This document shows positions 41,168-48,377 of a DNA stretch of 48,377 nucleotides, one piece after another (position 1 is the first letter of the stretch; every line of letters starts with the position of its first letter). Where the stretch lies: assembly GCA_019912395.1 (NCBI GenBank), contig JAIOIH010000068.1, positions 1 through 48,377 on the forward strand, given 5' to 3'. This DNA is from Flavobacteriales bacterium (GTDB taxonomy: Bacteria > Bacteroidota > Bacteroidia > Flavobacteriales_F > PHOS-HE28). A model generated the notes under the pieces. The model saw nothing but the letters and a program-made list of their open reading frames with translations. It ran no database searches and was not told the DNA's origin. The position numbers and the translations under genes are program-made.

Positions 41168-41836
41168 ATGCCGGCCAACCCCCTTGCGGTGAAAACCGGA
41201 ACACCCCTGACCGTGGCGGTGATCCATGGCCATGAAGTGGTCCGTAAGGGCCTGCGGGCCATGGTGGAGCAGGAGGGCACGGCGAAGGTGGTGCTGGAGG
41301 TGGGTGAGCTTTCAGGCTTGGCGGCGGCGATGCCGAAGGAGGGCGTGCAGGTGGCGCTGTTCCATACGGGCGGGTCGGCCTCGCAGCTGCAGGATGCGGT
41401 GAAATGGATGCGGAAGCGGCACCCGGCCACGGGGGTGCTGGTGATGGGGGAGCTGACGCCCGCGCTGGCGGAGCGGTTCGTGCAGGCCGAGGCGCATGCG
41501 CTGCTCCATGGCAGCGCGCCCGGTGCCGAGCTGCGGAAGGCGATGGCCATATCGGCGAAGGGCGGCCTGTACGGGAACTCCTGGATGCGGGACCCGCTGC
41601 GCAAGGGGGTGCGCGGCAGGCAGGAGGACCGGCCCAAGGTGAAGCTTCCCCGCATGCAGCGGAAGGTGGCGGTGATGCTCCGGAACAAACGGTGCTTCAC
41701 CCGGAAGATGATCGCGGAGCGGCTCGGCATCGGCAAGCGCACGGTGGATTCCTACATCGAAGCGCTCTTCCGGAAGTTCAAGGTGCGGTCCCGCCAGGCC
41801 CTGTTGGTGAAGCTGGACGAGGGCGGTTGGTCCTGA
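41168..41836 (+). CDS. NarL/LuxR-type response regulator with degenerate receiver
   Basis: A 222-residue protein: an N-terminal receiver-like domain (LTVAVIHGHEVVRKGLRAMVE ... GVQVALFHTGG) and a C-terminal LuxR helix-turn-helix (FTRKMIAERLGIGKRTVDSY, then EALFRKFKVRSRQALLV). The acidic pair of the receiver is replaced by HGH and the phospho-acceptor Asp by His/Thr (LFHTG), so phosphorylation is unlikely; it may be controlled by expression or by protein contact. Residue spacing and length are otherwise standard. It is not adjacent to a kinase; a NarL-type kinase starts at 47957. The gene is followed directly by the 21-bp repeat array. Confidence 0.8.
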   Translation: MPANPLAVKTGTPLTVAVIHGHEVVRKGLRAMVEQEGTAKVVLEVGELSGLAAAMPKEGVQVALFHTGGSASQLQDAVKWMRKRHPATGVLVMGELTPALAERFVQAEAHALLHGSAPGAELRKAMAISAKGGLYGNSWMRDPLRKGVRGRQEDRPKVKLPRMQRKVAVMLRNKRCFTRKMIAERLGIGKRTVDSYIEALFRKFKVRSRQALLVKLDEGGWS

Positions 41837-41919
41837 GCGTTTCGGCGCGGATGCTGCCCCGGCCGCTGGTCCCGGTGGGTTGGGAGCCGGGCCGGTCCGG
41901 GCGGTCCTCACCGATGCCT

Positions 41920-42290
41920 GCACGATCGTCCTGTATGCCGGCGCGGTCGTCCTGGATGACGGCGCGGCTGTCCTTTATCCCTGCACGGTCGTCCTGCATG
42001 ACCGCACGGTCGTCCTGTATACCTGTACGGTCGTCCTTTAACCCTGCACGGTCGTCCTACTTGCCTGCACGGTCGTCCTTTATCCCTGCACGGTCGGCCT
42101 GTATGACGGCTCGGCTGTCCTTTATCCCTGCACGGTCGTCCTGTATGACCGCACGGTCGTCCTATATGCCTGCACGGCCGTCCTGTATGACGGCGCGGCT
42201 GTCCTGTATGACCGCACGGTCGTCCTGCATGACGGCCCGGCTGTTCTTTATCCCAGCACGGCGGTCGGCGATGACGGCGCGGTCATCGTC
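41920..42290. repeat. 21-bp tandem minisatellite, about 18 units
   Basis: Units start every 21 bp from 41920 (41941, 41962, 41983 and so on to 42277) with consensus GCACGGTCGTCC followed by a variable 9-mer (TGTATGACC, TTTATCCCT, TGCATGACG, TATATGCCT). The first 12 bases are strongly kept, the last nine fall into a few classes. The plus strand is open throughout in one frame (heptads like ARSSCMT) and the minus strand gives QDDRAVI heptads interrupted by a TAG in the unit at 42151-42171. Neither looks like a maintained gene. Confidence 0.9.
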
Positions 42291-42521
42291 GCCACCCGGG
42301 CGGCCATCCTGCCGCAAGGCCACCGTATCGGCACGGATAGCGTGCTTGAACGGCCGCCCGCCGCAACCTCTTGCCTGTTGCGGGATGCCGGAGGTGGGCC
42401 CCGTCATGTGACGGAGTTATTGTCCCCGTCTTTTCCGGATCCATGGACAACGCGGGGTGCCTCGATCGCGAATAACGGCCCCTAACCAACGCCTGGGCAC
42501 GGCATTGTAGGCCCGAAAAGA

Positions 42522-43154
42522 ATGAAGAAGGTGTATTACACGGTGAATTTGGGCATGACGCGGATCACCCCCGGGGATCTGCTGGTGAAGGCCCGCAACA
42601 TGGTGGCGATGATGACCGGCAACGCGACCTATGCCACACCGACGCCCGCGCTGGCCGACGTGAGCGCGGCGAGCGTAGTGTTGGAGGAGGCCATCAGTGC
42701 ATACCAACTGAACCCGGGCCCGGGGGAGGTGGTGGACCGCGATGTCGCGTTCGATGCGCTGAAGAGCCTGGTGACGGACCTGGGCGGCTACGTGCAGTCG
42801 GCCAGCAACGGCGACATCACGCTGATCAAGAGCGCCGGTTGCGTGGTGCGGAAATCCCCGGAGCCGGTGGGGATGATGCCCAAGCCGAAGAACGTGACCG
42901 CGCAGAACAGTCCCTTGCGCGGCCGGATCGAGGTGCGCTGGGGCGGGGTGCGCGGCCGCAGCGTGTACGAGCTGGAGTTCTGCCTGGGGGACCCGACGGT
43001 GGAGGCGAACTGGAAGCTGCTGGCGCTGACCAGCAAGAACTGGTACAACGCCGACGGCCTGGAGAGCGATAGCGAGTACTACTTCCGGGTGAAGGCGATC
43101 GGCGCCGCCGGAGCAGGCCCGCTCAGCGACTCGGCCCACGCCAAGGCGGCCTAA
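42522..43154 (+). CDS. Fibronectin type III domain protein
   Basis: A 210-residue protein without a signal peptide. Residues about 118-210 form an FN3 domain (PKNVTAQNSPLRGRIEVRWG, then YELEFCLGDP, NWYNADGLESDSEYYFRVKAIG, GPLSDSAHAKA). The N-terminal 110 residues are helical (LLVKARNMVAMMTGN, VLEEAISAYQLN, VAFDALKSLVTDLGGYVQ) and have no function I can name. Such genes are common and solitary in Bacteroidota. The start (MKKVYYTVNLG) is clear. A hairpin follows at 43212. Confidence 0.75.
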   Translation: MKKVYYTVNLGMTRITPGDLLVKARNMVAMMTGNATYATPTPALADVSAASVVLEEAISAYQLNPGPGEVVDRDVAFDALKSLVTDLGGYVQSASNGDITLIKSAGCVVRKSPEPVGMMPKPKNVTAQNSPLRGRIEVRWGGVRGRSVYELEFCLGDPTVEANWKLLALTSKNWYNADGLESDSEYYFRVKAIGAAGAGPLSDSAHAKAA

Positions 43155-43211
43155 GGCGAACGCCTCCGGGAAGCGATACCCGGAACGGATGTCCTTCGCT
43201 TGATGCCCTTG

Positions 43212-43236
43212 CCCCGCCACCGAAAGGTGTGCGGGG
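43212..43236 (+). terminator. Hairpin after the FN3 gene
   Basis: CCCCGC + CACC (43212-43221), loop GAAA, GGTG + GCGGGG (43226-43229, 43231-43236) with one bulged T. A stable GC stem about 58 bp after the stop. No T tract. Confidence 0.45.
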
Positions 43237-43405
43237 TCGGGGCATTGAGAGAGAGTCGGGTTTTGGGGACGAGTCCGTTAGTCGGGAGACGTAAGTCTTG
43301 AGTCCGAGTTCTCCGGTCACCGATCACCAACCACCAAAAGCATTCTCCGCGCCTCAGCGCCTCTGCGTCGGATCACGAACACGAACCACCAAAAAACCAC
43401 GAACA

Positions 43406-43918
43406 ATGAGCAAGGAAGAACGGATCGCTTATTTCCAAACCGACTATGCGAACATGGCCCCCGCCACGCGGGCCCGCCTGGAGGTGGACCTGATGCGGCA
43501 CTATTTCACCCCGCGCTACCAGTGCGTGCCCTTCGACCCCACGGAGCTGGTGGAACTGGCGAAGCAACAATGGCCGCAGCATCCGCAACGTGCCGAGGCC
43601 CTGGCCCGCTGCACGGAGCAATGGCGGGAGAGCACGGGGTACGGCTATTTCCAGGACCCGAAGGCCCGGGACGGCAAGCCGTGCAAGGGCGGTTTCTTAC
43701 TGCACTGCCCCCGCCAAGGCGAGCTGCTCTTCGATACGGACAAGGACGGCGGGATCATCGGCGTGGAGTACCTGGCCATCGTGCTGCGCGGGGAAGAGGA
43801 GGAGGTTGAACCGGTGCCCGTGATGCGGATCGTGCATTGGATCCCGGGTCAGGCCCGGGATGACGGGCGACCACGGCTGGGGAGAGAACCACGGATGCAC
43901 ACGGATGAACACCGATGA
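43406..43918 (+). CDS. Hypothetical protein, C-terminus read through a dispersed repeat
   Basis: A 170-residue product I do not recognise. The ATG at 43406 (MSKEERIAYFQTDYANM) is chosen because upstream codons from 43298 are spacer-like. The body has FTPRYQCVPFDPTELVELAK, TEQWRESTGYGYFQDP and GGFLLHCPRQGELLFDTDKD. From about residue 145 (WIPGQARDDG, then a 'HTDEHR' end) it reads through two dispersed repeat elements, so the original stop has probably been lost or replaced. Cytoplasmic by appearance. Confidence 0.55.
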   Translation: MSKEERIAYFQTDYANMAPATRARLEVDLMRHYFTPRYQCVPFDPTELVELAKQQWPQHPQRAEALARCTEQWRESTGYGYFQDPKARDGKPCKGGFLLHCPRQGELLFDTDKDGGIIGVEYLAIVLRGEEEEVEPVPVMRIVHWIPGQARDDGRPRLGREPRMHTDEHR

Positions 43919-44122
43919 ATGCCTTGGCCGCGACAAATGCCTACTGCCGATGTTGAACCGCAACGGCATGCCTACGGCAGGCAGGCCCGCCACCGGGATC
44001 GCCACGTCGTCCCTCCCTGCGGTCGGCACTCCCATGCCTCCGGCAGGTAAACTCGCAATGACGACAAGAGTATTGGGCCCGTTCGCGAGCGATCCGTGTT
44101 CATCCGTGTCGATCCGTGGTTC
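43886..44122. repeat. Inverted pair of 'accacggatg' dispersed repeats
   Basis: GAACCACGGATGCACACGGA at 43886-43905 and its near reverse complement (ATCCGTGTTCATCCGTGTCG, then ATCCGTGGTTC) at 44092-44122 face each other across a 180-bp segment that holds a further tandem pair ('catgcctacggcaggcagg' and 'catgcctccggcaggtaaa'). Related fragments occur at 2902 and 21465. Non-coding. Confidence 0.65.
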
Positions 44123-44217
44123 AAAATGGAGCGCAGCGACGGAAGTATTCAAATGAGCTCCCAATGATAAAAACCTCCACCCCTCCACTCCCGTAAAAAC
44201 CCCGATCTTCCGCAACC

Positions 44218-45015
44218 ATGTTCACCGCCCCCTTCACCCTTGCCGACCTCGACGAGCTCGCCGAGCTGGAGCCCGCCGACTGGGACGCCATGATGGCACG
44301 CCTGCGCTGGCACCTGAGCACGCCCTACGCCACGGTGATCAAGAGCGTCTTCGGCGAGGCGCTCACCAGCGGCCTGGCCACGGGCATCGCCCACGAGGGC
44401 AGCGGCTGGGTGGGCGACCGCCTGCTGATGCCGCGCTTCCAAGGCCCCGAACTGGAAGGCCAACTGGTGGACGCCGTGCTGAAAGAGCTGAAGGAATACG
44501 ACTGCGCCACGGTGAGCGCACTGGTGGAAGAGGCCTCCGTGCCGGTGTTCCTGGAACGCGGTTTCGAACACGACGGCGCCTACCTGCGCTATGCCGGCGG
44601 CAAGAGCGAGCCCCCCACGCTGGACGAGGTGGAGCTCTGCGAACCGCACCACAGCATGGGCATCCTGCACCTGGACCGCACCGCCAGCGGCGAGCAGCGC
44701 CGGGTGCTGATCAGCGAGCATTTCTACGCGAGCCGCATCTATGTGGAGAAGGGCCGCGTGCGCGGCAACTACATGCCCCTGCTGGGCGACGGCCTCCTCC
44801 TGGCGGACCGCCCCGATGTGGGCGAGGAGCTGCTGCGCTGGCACATGCCGCACGTGCAGGAGGTGTGGGTGCCCGAGGCGAACCCCGTGGCCCGCGAGTT
44901 CCTGGCGATCCGCGGCTATACCGAGCAGGGCCGCCGGTTCCGCATGCACCAAGGCCCCGCCCTGCCGTGGAGGCCGGAGATGGTGTACGGGTGGATCAGT
45001 GAGCGGCTGGGGTAG
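44218..45015 (+). CDS. GNAT-like acetyltransferase (Acetyltransf_18-type C-terminus)
   Basis: A 265-residue protein with two GNAT-like halves. In the first, 'TVSALVEEASVPVFLERGFEHDG' is the classic end of a GNAT fold (position in line, then ..F...G F). The second ends 'PVAREFLAIRGYTEQGRRFRM', then '...PEMVYGWISERLG', a pattern typical of the Acetyltransf_18 domain in tandem-GNAT proteins. It should transfer an acetyl group from acetyl-CoA to an unknown amine. It is a solitary gene; the stop codon is the foot of a hairpin. Confidence 0.6.
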   Translation: MFTAPFTLADLDELAELEPADWDAMMARLRWHLSTPYATVIKSVFGEALTSGLATGIAHEGSGWVGDRLLMPRFQGPELEGQLVDAVLKELKEYDCATVSALVEEASVPVFLERGFEHDGAYLRYAGGKSEPPTLDEVELCEPHHSMGILHLDRTASGEQRRVLISEHFYASRIYVEKGRVRGNYMPLLGDGLLLADRPDVGEELLRWHMPHVQEVWVPEANPVAREFLAIRGYTEQGRRFRMHQGPALPWRPEMVYGWISERLG

Positions 45016-45064
45016 TTGTCGTGTGTCGTGTCTCGACTAGCGCTCGACATGACACACGACAACT
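45014..45064 (+). terminator. Hairpin with conserved REP core at the end of the GNAT gene
   Basis: AGTTGTCGTGTGTC (45014-45027) pairs perfectly with GACACACGACAACT (45051-45064). The loop contains CTCGACTAGCGCTCGA, the same core seen in the loop at 46184-46229. It begins in the TAG stop. It could act as terminator or mRNA 3' protector, or be a REP-type element. Confidence 0.5.
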
Positions 45065-45490
45065 GCGCTCGACAGGACAACCGGTTATGGACCGCGCTTA
45101 AAAAGTCCTGTCACTTCGAGCGCCAGACGAGAAGGACATTCCAGCTACATGAAAGGTCCTGCATTCAACGGGAGTGTTGTCGTGTCTCGCATCTCGCATC
45201 TCGACTTCGCTCGATGTGACACACTCGACATGACACACGACAACTGCGCTCGACAGGACAACCGGTTGGAAAGCCCGCTCAAGAAATCCTGTCACTTCGA
45301 GCGCCAGACGGGAAGGACATTCCAGCTACATGAGAGGTCCTGCATTCAACGGGAGTGTTGTCGTGTCTCGTGTCTCGCATCTCGACTTCTCACGCGCTGT
45401 GCGCGTTGCAAAGTGCCGCTCCGCTACTGCTCGATGTGACACACTCGACATGACACACGACAACTGCGCTCGACAGGACAACGCTCCTGC
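45015..45490 (+). repeat. Tandem 181-bp dispersed-repeat array
   Basis: The phrase AACTGCGCTCGACAGGACAA recurs at 45062, 45242 and 45462, giving units of about 181 and 220 bp; the longer one has an extra 40 bp near 45390-45430. Each unit also carries CACTTCGAGCGCCAGACGAG and 'cattccagctacatga'. The family occurs in the opposite orientation at 61-470. The ORFs across it are repeat artefacts. Confidence 0.85.
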
Positions 45491-45598
45491 CAGTTGCTCA
45501 TTAACCCCCGCCACTTGCTCGGTGGCGCATGAAGAACGCCGTGGCCCAGGGGACATTTGACCCGTCAACAACGGCAAACACCCCTGAACCACGCACCG

Positions 45599-46039
45599 AT
45601 GAACACCGCCAAACGCACCCTCGTCTCCGCCGCCCTCTTCGCCGCCGCCATCACCCTCTGCTCCACCCTGCGCGCCAACACGCTGGACGGAGGGCCCGCT
45701 GGTGCGCAGGGCGCACCGAACGTCCTTCGCATCGAGCCGGTGGACCAGCTCTTCAGGCCCACCACCGGTTCGGTCAACGTACTGCAACGCGTGGTCTACG
45801 CCGGCGTCAATGGCCAGTACCTGGCACAGGTGACCGCACCCGACGGCACAGTGCTGATGGAAGGCATGTACAACGACCCGCAGTGCCTGGTCCCCAACGG
45901 TCCGTTCACCTACTACCACGCCAATGGCCGGGTAAGTGCCCGGGGTTGCTACGCGATGGGCGTCAAGACCGGGGTTTGGCAGCGCTTCGACGCACGCGGG
46001 AGCGCGCTGGCCGAACGCGTCTATAACGGGTTGAGCTGA
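45599..46039 (+). CDS. Exported MORN-repeat protein (YwqK-like)
   Basis: A 146-residue protein. The N-terminus (MNTAKRTLVSAALFAAAITL, then CSTLRANT) is a Sec signal peptide, so I start at 45599 rather than at the ATG at 45557. The mature part ends with MORN-2-like units: DGTVLMEGMYNDPQ, GPFTYYHANGRVSARGCYAMG, VKTGVWQRFDARG. Such repeats occur in Bacteroidota cell-surface proteins of unknown function. A strong terminator hairpin lies 79 bp downstream, so it is monocistronic. Confidence 0.75.
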   Translation: MNTAKRTLVSAALFAAAITLCSTLRANTLDGGPAGAQGAPNVLRIEPVDQLFRPTTGSVNVLQRVVYAGVNGQYLAQVTAPDGTVLMEGMYNDPQCLVPNGPFTYYHANGRVSARGCYAMGVKTGVWQRFDARGSALAERVYNGLS

Positions 46040-46117
46040 GAGCAGGCAAGGGGCCAGCTGGAAGAGGTCTCCATGGACGCCACGCGGCGTTAGGACCGGC
46101 ACGCCGATAGCGCTTGT

Positions 46118-46147
46118 GCAAAAGGCCGTCCATCGACGGCCTTTTGC
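46118..46147 (+). terminator. Rho-independent-type terminator hairpin
   Basis: GCAAAAGGCCGTC (46118-46130), loop CATC, GACGGCCTTTTGC (46135-46147): a perfect 13-bp stem, with an A run on one arm and a T run on the other, so it could serve either strand. Confidence 0.75.
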
Positions 46148-46183
46148 GTTGTTGAGGATGCACGCGGGCCGGAGACTGAGGCT

Positions 46184-46229
46184 CCCCTCCTTGTCTTTCT
46201 CGACTAGCGCTCGAACTGACAAGGAGGGG
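46184..46229. repeat. REP-like hairpin with shared core
   Basis: CCCCTCCTTGTC (46184-46195) pairs perfectly with GACAAGGAGGGG (46218-46229). The loop holds CTCGACTAGCGCTCGA, identical to the loop core at 45014-45064, while the arms are different sequences. Confidence 0.55.
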
Positions 46230-46310
46230 CTGGGGGTGGTCCGCTGAGGCTCCGGGTCCCTGCCCCACGGCAGAGGACCACTGAGCGAGCGAATGCACCA
46301 CCCTCGAAAA

Positions 46311-46330
46311 AATACCCATTTCGGGGTATT
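46311..46330 (+). promoter_or_regulatory. Short inverted repeat upstream of the lipoprotein gene
   Basis: AATACCC (46311-46317) and GGGTATT (46324-46330) with a 6-nt spacer, 66 bp before the ATG at 46397. It could be an operator or an mRNA hairpin; nothing else supports a function. Confidence 0.3.
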
Positions 46331-46396
46331 GTGCGCTGGGCGCTGCCCGCCGACCTTCACCGTGCCGGAGAACCTGTTCACCTTAACCCTTTCCCC

Positions 46397-47275
46397 ATGG
46401 ACCGTCATTCATTGATCCGGAGCAGCCCGCTCCCGCGTATGCTGCCTGCGGCTTGCGCGGGCCTGCTCATCACCTCCTGCGTGTACGGGAACCAGACCGG
46501 GAACGGCCCGGCACACAACCCGATGGTGGCGAGCGCCGCCTCCTCGGCGAGCCCGGTTCCGGCGAATGGTCGGCACAAGTACTACACACAGGACGAGTTC
46601 ACTGCGGCGGCCTCGGAATTCACGCGGCACATCAAGGTACTGGTGGGTACGAGCCGCGTGGACGTCGATTCCCCCGTGCTCCGTATCCCTTGGTCCGGCA
46701 TCACGCACGTGCAGGACTCGATCGGCAAGGAAAAGCCCGTTCAGGGGATCCATATCAACCACGGCCTGGACGGGACCCGCTACCATCCCGTCATCCAGTT
46801 CATGTTCGCCGCCAATGCCATGGGCGACCTCGAGCTGTTCCCGGATACCTGGTTCAGTTTCGACCCCGCCACCGGGCATTTGGTGCCTGAGAAGGATCCC
46901 GGTAAATTCATGGACGCCTATTTGGAGAATATCCGCGTGGACCGCACCGGTTCCGGCTTCAGTGAGCTGAGGCCCGCTGGGGAGGACCCCGATCCATTGG
47001 CCATCTGGTTCCCGTATGCGGACAATGTGAGCCAATTGCTGGCGCAGAACCCGTGCGAGGACCCCTACTTGGTGGTGAGCAGCATCAGTGAGGCACTGGG
47101 TATCCGAGCTGTTCACGATCCCACGTCCAGTGCCCAGTTCCGCCACCTGCTTACCCTTCATATTGCGGACGGGAGCAAGGACCTGTTATCCAATACCTTC
47201 GATCCGTACAAGCCGTTCCGCGAAATGGCCCTGGACCTTGGAAATCCGTGCCCGCCCATGTGCAAACAACCCTGA
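46397..47275 (+). CDS. Putative lipoprotein of unknown function
   Basis: A 292-residue protein starting MDRHSLIRSSPLPRML, with a signal ending LLITSC (the Cys is a likely lipidation site, followed by VYGNQTGNG, with Asn after a few residues). The start at 46397 places this signal correctly; the ATG at 46331 does not. The mature domain (KYYTQDEFTAAASEFTRHIKV, then DSIGKEKPVQGIHINHG and HPVIQFMFAANAMGDLELFP) resembles no family I can name. Probably envelope-located. Confidence 0.7.
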   Translation: MDRHSLIRSSPLPRMLPAACAGLLITSCVYGNQTGNGPAHNPMVASAASSASPVPANGRHKYYTQDEFTAAASEFTRHIKVLVGTSRVDVDSPVLRIPWSGITHVQDSIGKEKPVQGIHINHGLDGTRYHPVIQFMFAANAMGDLELFPDTWFSFDPATGHLVPEKDPGKFMDAYLENIRVDRTGSGFSELRPAGEDPDPLAIWFPYADNVSQLLAQNPCEDPYLVVSSISEALGIRAVHDPTSSAQFRHLLTLHIADGSKDLLSNTFDPYKPFREMALDLGNPCPPMCKQP

Positions 47276-47304
47276 ATACGGGGGTGGATGGACCTTGCTG
47301 AACT

Positions 47305-47964
47305 GTGACCTCCCGCTGGATGAACCCCTATGGGATCGTGATGTACTTGGCCATGCTGGCGGCCTTGATCGCCTGCTTGCGCGTGCCTTCGGGCGGGTGG
47401 CGCATGCGCAATGTGCTGCTGGCCTCGATCGCCTGGGGCCTGGCCACCGAGGCCATTGCCGTTCTGGTGAACCACTTTGCCAGGCTGAACAGCATCGTGT
47501 ACAACCTGTGCGTGCCGCTGGAGTTCCTGCTGCTGCTGTGGCTGGTCCACCGGTTCCGGCCGCAATGGCGTGGCCCATTGATAGCGGCGGCCGTGCTCGG
47601 CTGCCTGGCCATGCTGGTGGCGGGCTTCCTGCAGGACCCCATGCAATTCATCCTGGTGGAGCCCATCCTGTTGATCTCCGGGATCATGACCATCCTGCTG
47701 CTGGCCGCCCTGTGGAGCTTGGCCACTACCAGTGAGGTACCGCTCCAGAAGGTGCCGGAGTTTTGGCTCTTCATGGGGCTGTTGATCTACTTTGGTGGCA
47801 TGGTGCCCTTTATTGGAATGGTCCGCTTCGTGTTCCATCAGGATGCGGTCCTGGCGGCGAAATTGACCATTGTGATGCCCTTGCTGGGCATCAGCCGCTA
47901 TGGGTTCATCACTGCGGCCTGCCTGATGCAGGCACGTCGCGCCCGATCCCTCCGGCATGGATGA
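47305..47964 (+). CDS. Polytopic membrane protein next to the sensor kinase
   Basis: A 219-residue protein with about seven hydrophobic segments (for example GIVMYLAMLAALIACL, FLLLLWLVHRF, LIAAAVLGCLAMLVAGF, ILVEPILLISGIMTILLLAAL, FWLFMGLLIYFGGMVPFIGM). A GTG start at 47305 is the longest reading; the ATG at 47320 (MNPYGIVMYL) is probably the real one. The stop overlaps the kinase gene by 8 bp, so the two are co-translated and this protein may be the membrane sensor for the kinase. Confidence 0.75.
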   Translation: MTSRWMNPYGIVMYLAMLAALIACLRVPSGGWRMRNVLLASIAWGLATEAIAVLVNHFARLNSIVYNLCVPLEFLLLLWLVHRFRPQWRGPLIAAAVLGCLAMLVAGFLQDPMQFILVEPILLISGIMTILLLAALWSLATTSEVPLQKVPEFWLFMGLLIYFGGMVPFIGMVRFVFHQDAVLAAKLTIVMPLLGISRYGFITAACLMQARRARSLRHG

Positions 47965-48377
47965 GCGGGGCTTCATCTTCGTGGTGGTGGTGGGAACGGC
48001 CTTCGTGCTGGGCCTCATCGCCATCGTGGGCCTGTTGATGATCGCGAACAGCAGCCGCCGCCAGCGCCACCGCGCCGAACTGGCCGAGCTGGGCCTGCGC
48101 CATGCCCGCGAGGTGATGGGTGCCGAACGGGAGGCCGTGCGCCAGACCCTGCAGGAGGTGGGCGCGGAGCTGCACGACAACGTGTCGCAATTGCTGATGG
48201 TGATCCACATGGGCCTGAACTGGCTTCCCGAAGGGCAGAAGCCGCTCCCGCGCCTGGACGCCTCACGCGAGGCGCTGGCGGAGTGCATCAAGGAGGTGCG
48301 CCGCCTGGGGCATACCCTGAACACGGACCTCTGGGAGGACCGCACCTTGGAAACGGCCCTGAAGGACCTGGCGGACC
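47957..48377 (+). CDS. NarL-type sensor histidine kinase, 3' end beyond the window
   Basis: 140 codons are visible. Residues about 6-30 (FIFVVVVGTAFVLGLIAIVG, then LLMIAN) form one transmembrane helix, followed by a charged linker and the HisKA_3 dimerisation box with the phospho-accepting His at residue 73 (VGAELHDNVSQLLMVIHMGL). Conserved 'CIKEVRRLGHTLNTDLWED' follows. The ATPase domain lies outside the window. The likely partner is a NarL/LuxR-type regulator, but the one at 41168 lacks a phospho-acceptor, so a different regulator probably follows. Confidence 0.85.
   Translation, partial: MDERGFIFVVVVGTAFVLGLIAIVGLLMIANSSRRQRHRAELAELGLRHAREVMGAEREAVRQTLQEVGAELHDNVSQLLMVIHMGLNWLPEGQKPLPRLDASREALAECIKEVRRLGHTLNTDLWEDRTLETALKDLAD

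Noticed and set aside
41920-42290. CRISPR array
   Set aside because: Period of 21 bp with a 12-bp constant part is too short, the variable parts recur in few classes instead of being unique, and no cas genes are near.
41404-42411. 335-codon plus-strand ORF ending in heptad repeats
   Set aside because: It starts inside the LuxR-type gene in another frame and merely reads through the minisatellite.
45326-46408. 360-codon minus-strand ORF
   Set aside because: Antisense to the signal-peptide-bearing MORN gene and to the repeat array; no motif.
1-48377. Integrase, transposase, prophage or tRNA attachment site
   Set aside because: No such motif or tRNA-like fold was found on either strand, so the island is not called an integrative element.

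Overview
The window looks like a chromosomal accessory region of a GC-rich member of the Bacteroidota, probably Flavobacteriales. The signs are a C-terminal sorting domain of the type IX secretion system (21567-23093), lipoprotein and MORN-type envelope genes, start codons without Shine-Dalgarno sequences, TAnnTTTG-like promoter boxes, a lysine/alanine-rich histone H1-like protein, and dispersed intergenic palindromes and 'accacggatgnacacggat' repeats. I saw no rRNA, tRNA, integrase, transposase or CRISPR array.

Layout. 1-3690: dispersed repeats, a histone-like gene, and small genes of which two (a PemK/MazF-type toxin and a lipoprotein) carry apparent one-base deletions. 3695-40680: a 37-kb defence island read entirely from the minus strand. 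41168-48377: ordinary genes on the plus strand (a LuxR-type regulator with a degenerate receiver, a 21-bp minisatellite, an FN3 protein, a GNAT-like protein, envelope proteins, a membrane protein and the start of a sensor kinase). Copies of one 181-bp repeat family lie in opposite orientations at the two ends (about 60-470 and 45015-45490).

The island reads best as two parallel operons. In transcription order, operon 2 (40.6 to 23.9 kb) is: leader, SNF2 helicase with degenerate PLD domain, DUF4391, OLD-like ATPase, Dam-type methylase, type III Mod, PLD nuclease, AlbA_2 protein, type III Res, SIR2 protein, HicB-HicA, truncated nuclease. Operon 1 (20.9 to 3.7 kb) is: leader, UvrD helicase, RecB-like nuclease, Mod, TrlF-like PHP/ATPase, AlbA_2 protein, a 24-residue ORF, Pif1-like helicase, Res, Mrr-like nuclease, unknown, HicB-HicA, PD-(D/E)XK nuclease. 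The two share a leader of about 75 bp with an 'MPTS' upstream ORF, the order Mod ... AlbA_2 ... Res, and a terminal HicBA-nuclease module inside a 590-bp direct repeat. The genes between these fixed points differ. A UDG-like gene and a nuclease fused in frame to a type IX secretion tail separate the operons.

Several cargo genes sit next to short copies of the 5' end of the resident downstream gene: a res 5' end before AlbA_2 (30588-30632), a res-like mini-ORF before Pif1 (11308-11382), and a nuclease 5' end before each HicBA pair (4651-4698 and 24482-24529). I infer that this locus is a scaffold for exchanging defence modules, joined at gene starts. The backbone would modify and cleave DNA (Mod/Res) while cargo such as SIR2, TrlF, HicA, OLD and Mrr adds further defence layers. 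The individual families are known; the twin-scaffold arrangement with start-codon scars is the part most likely to be undescribed.
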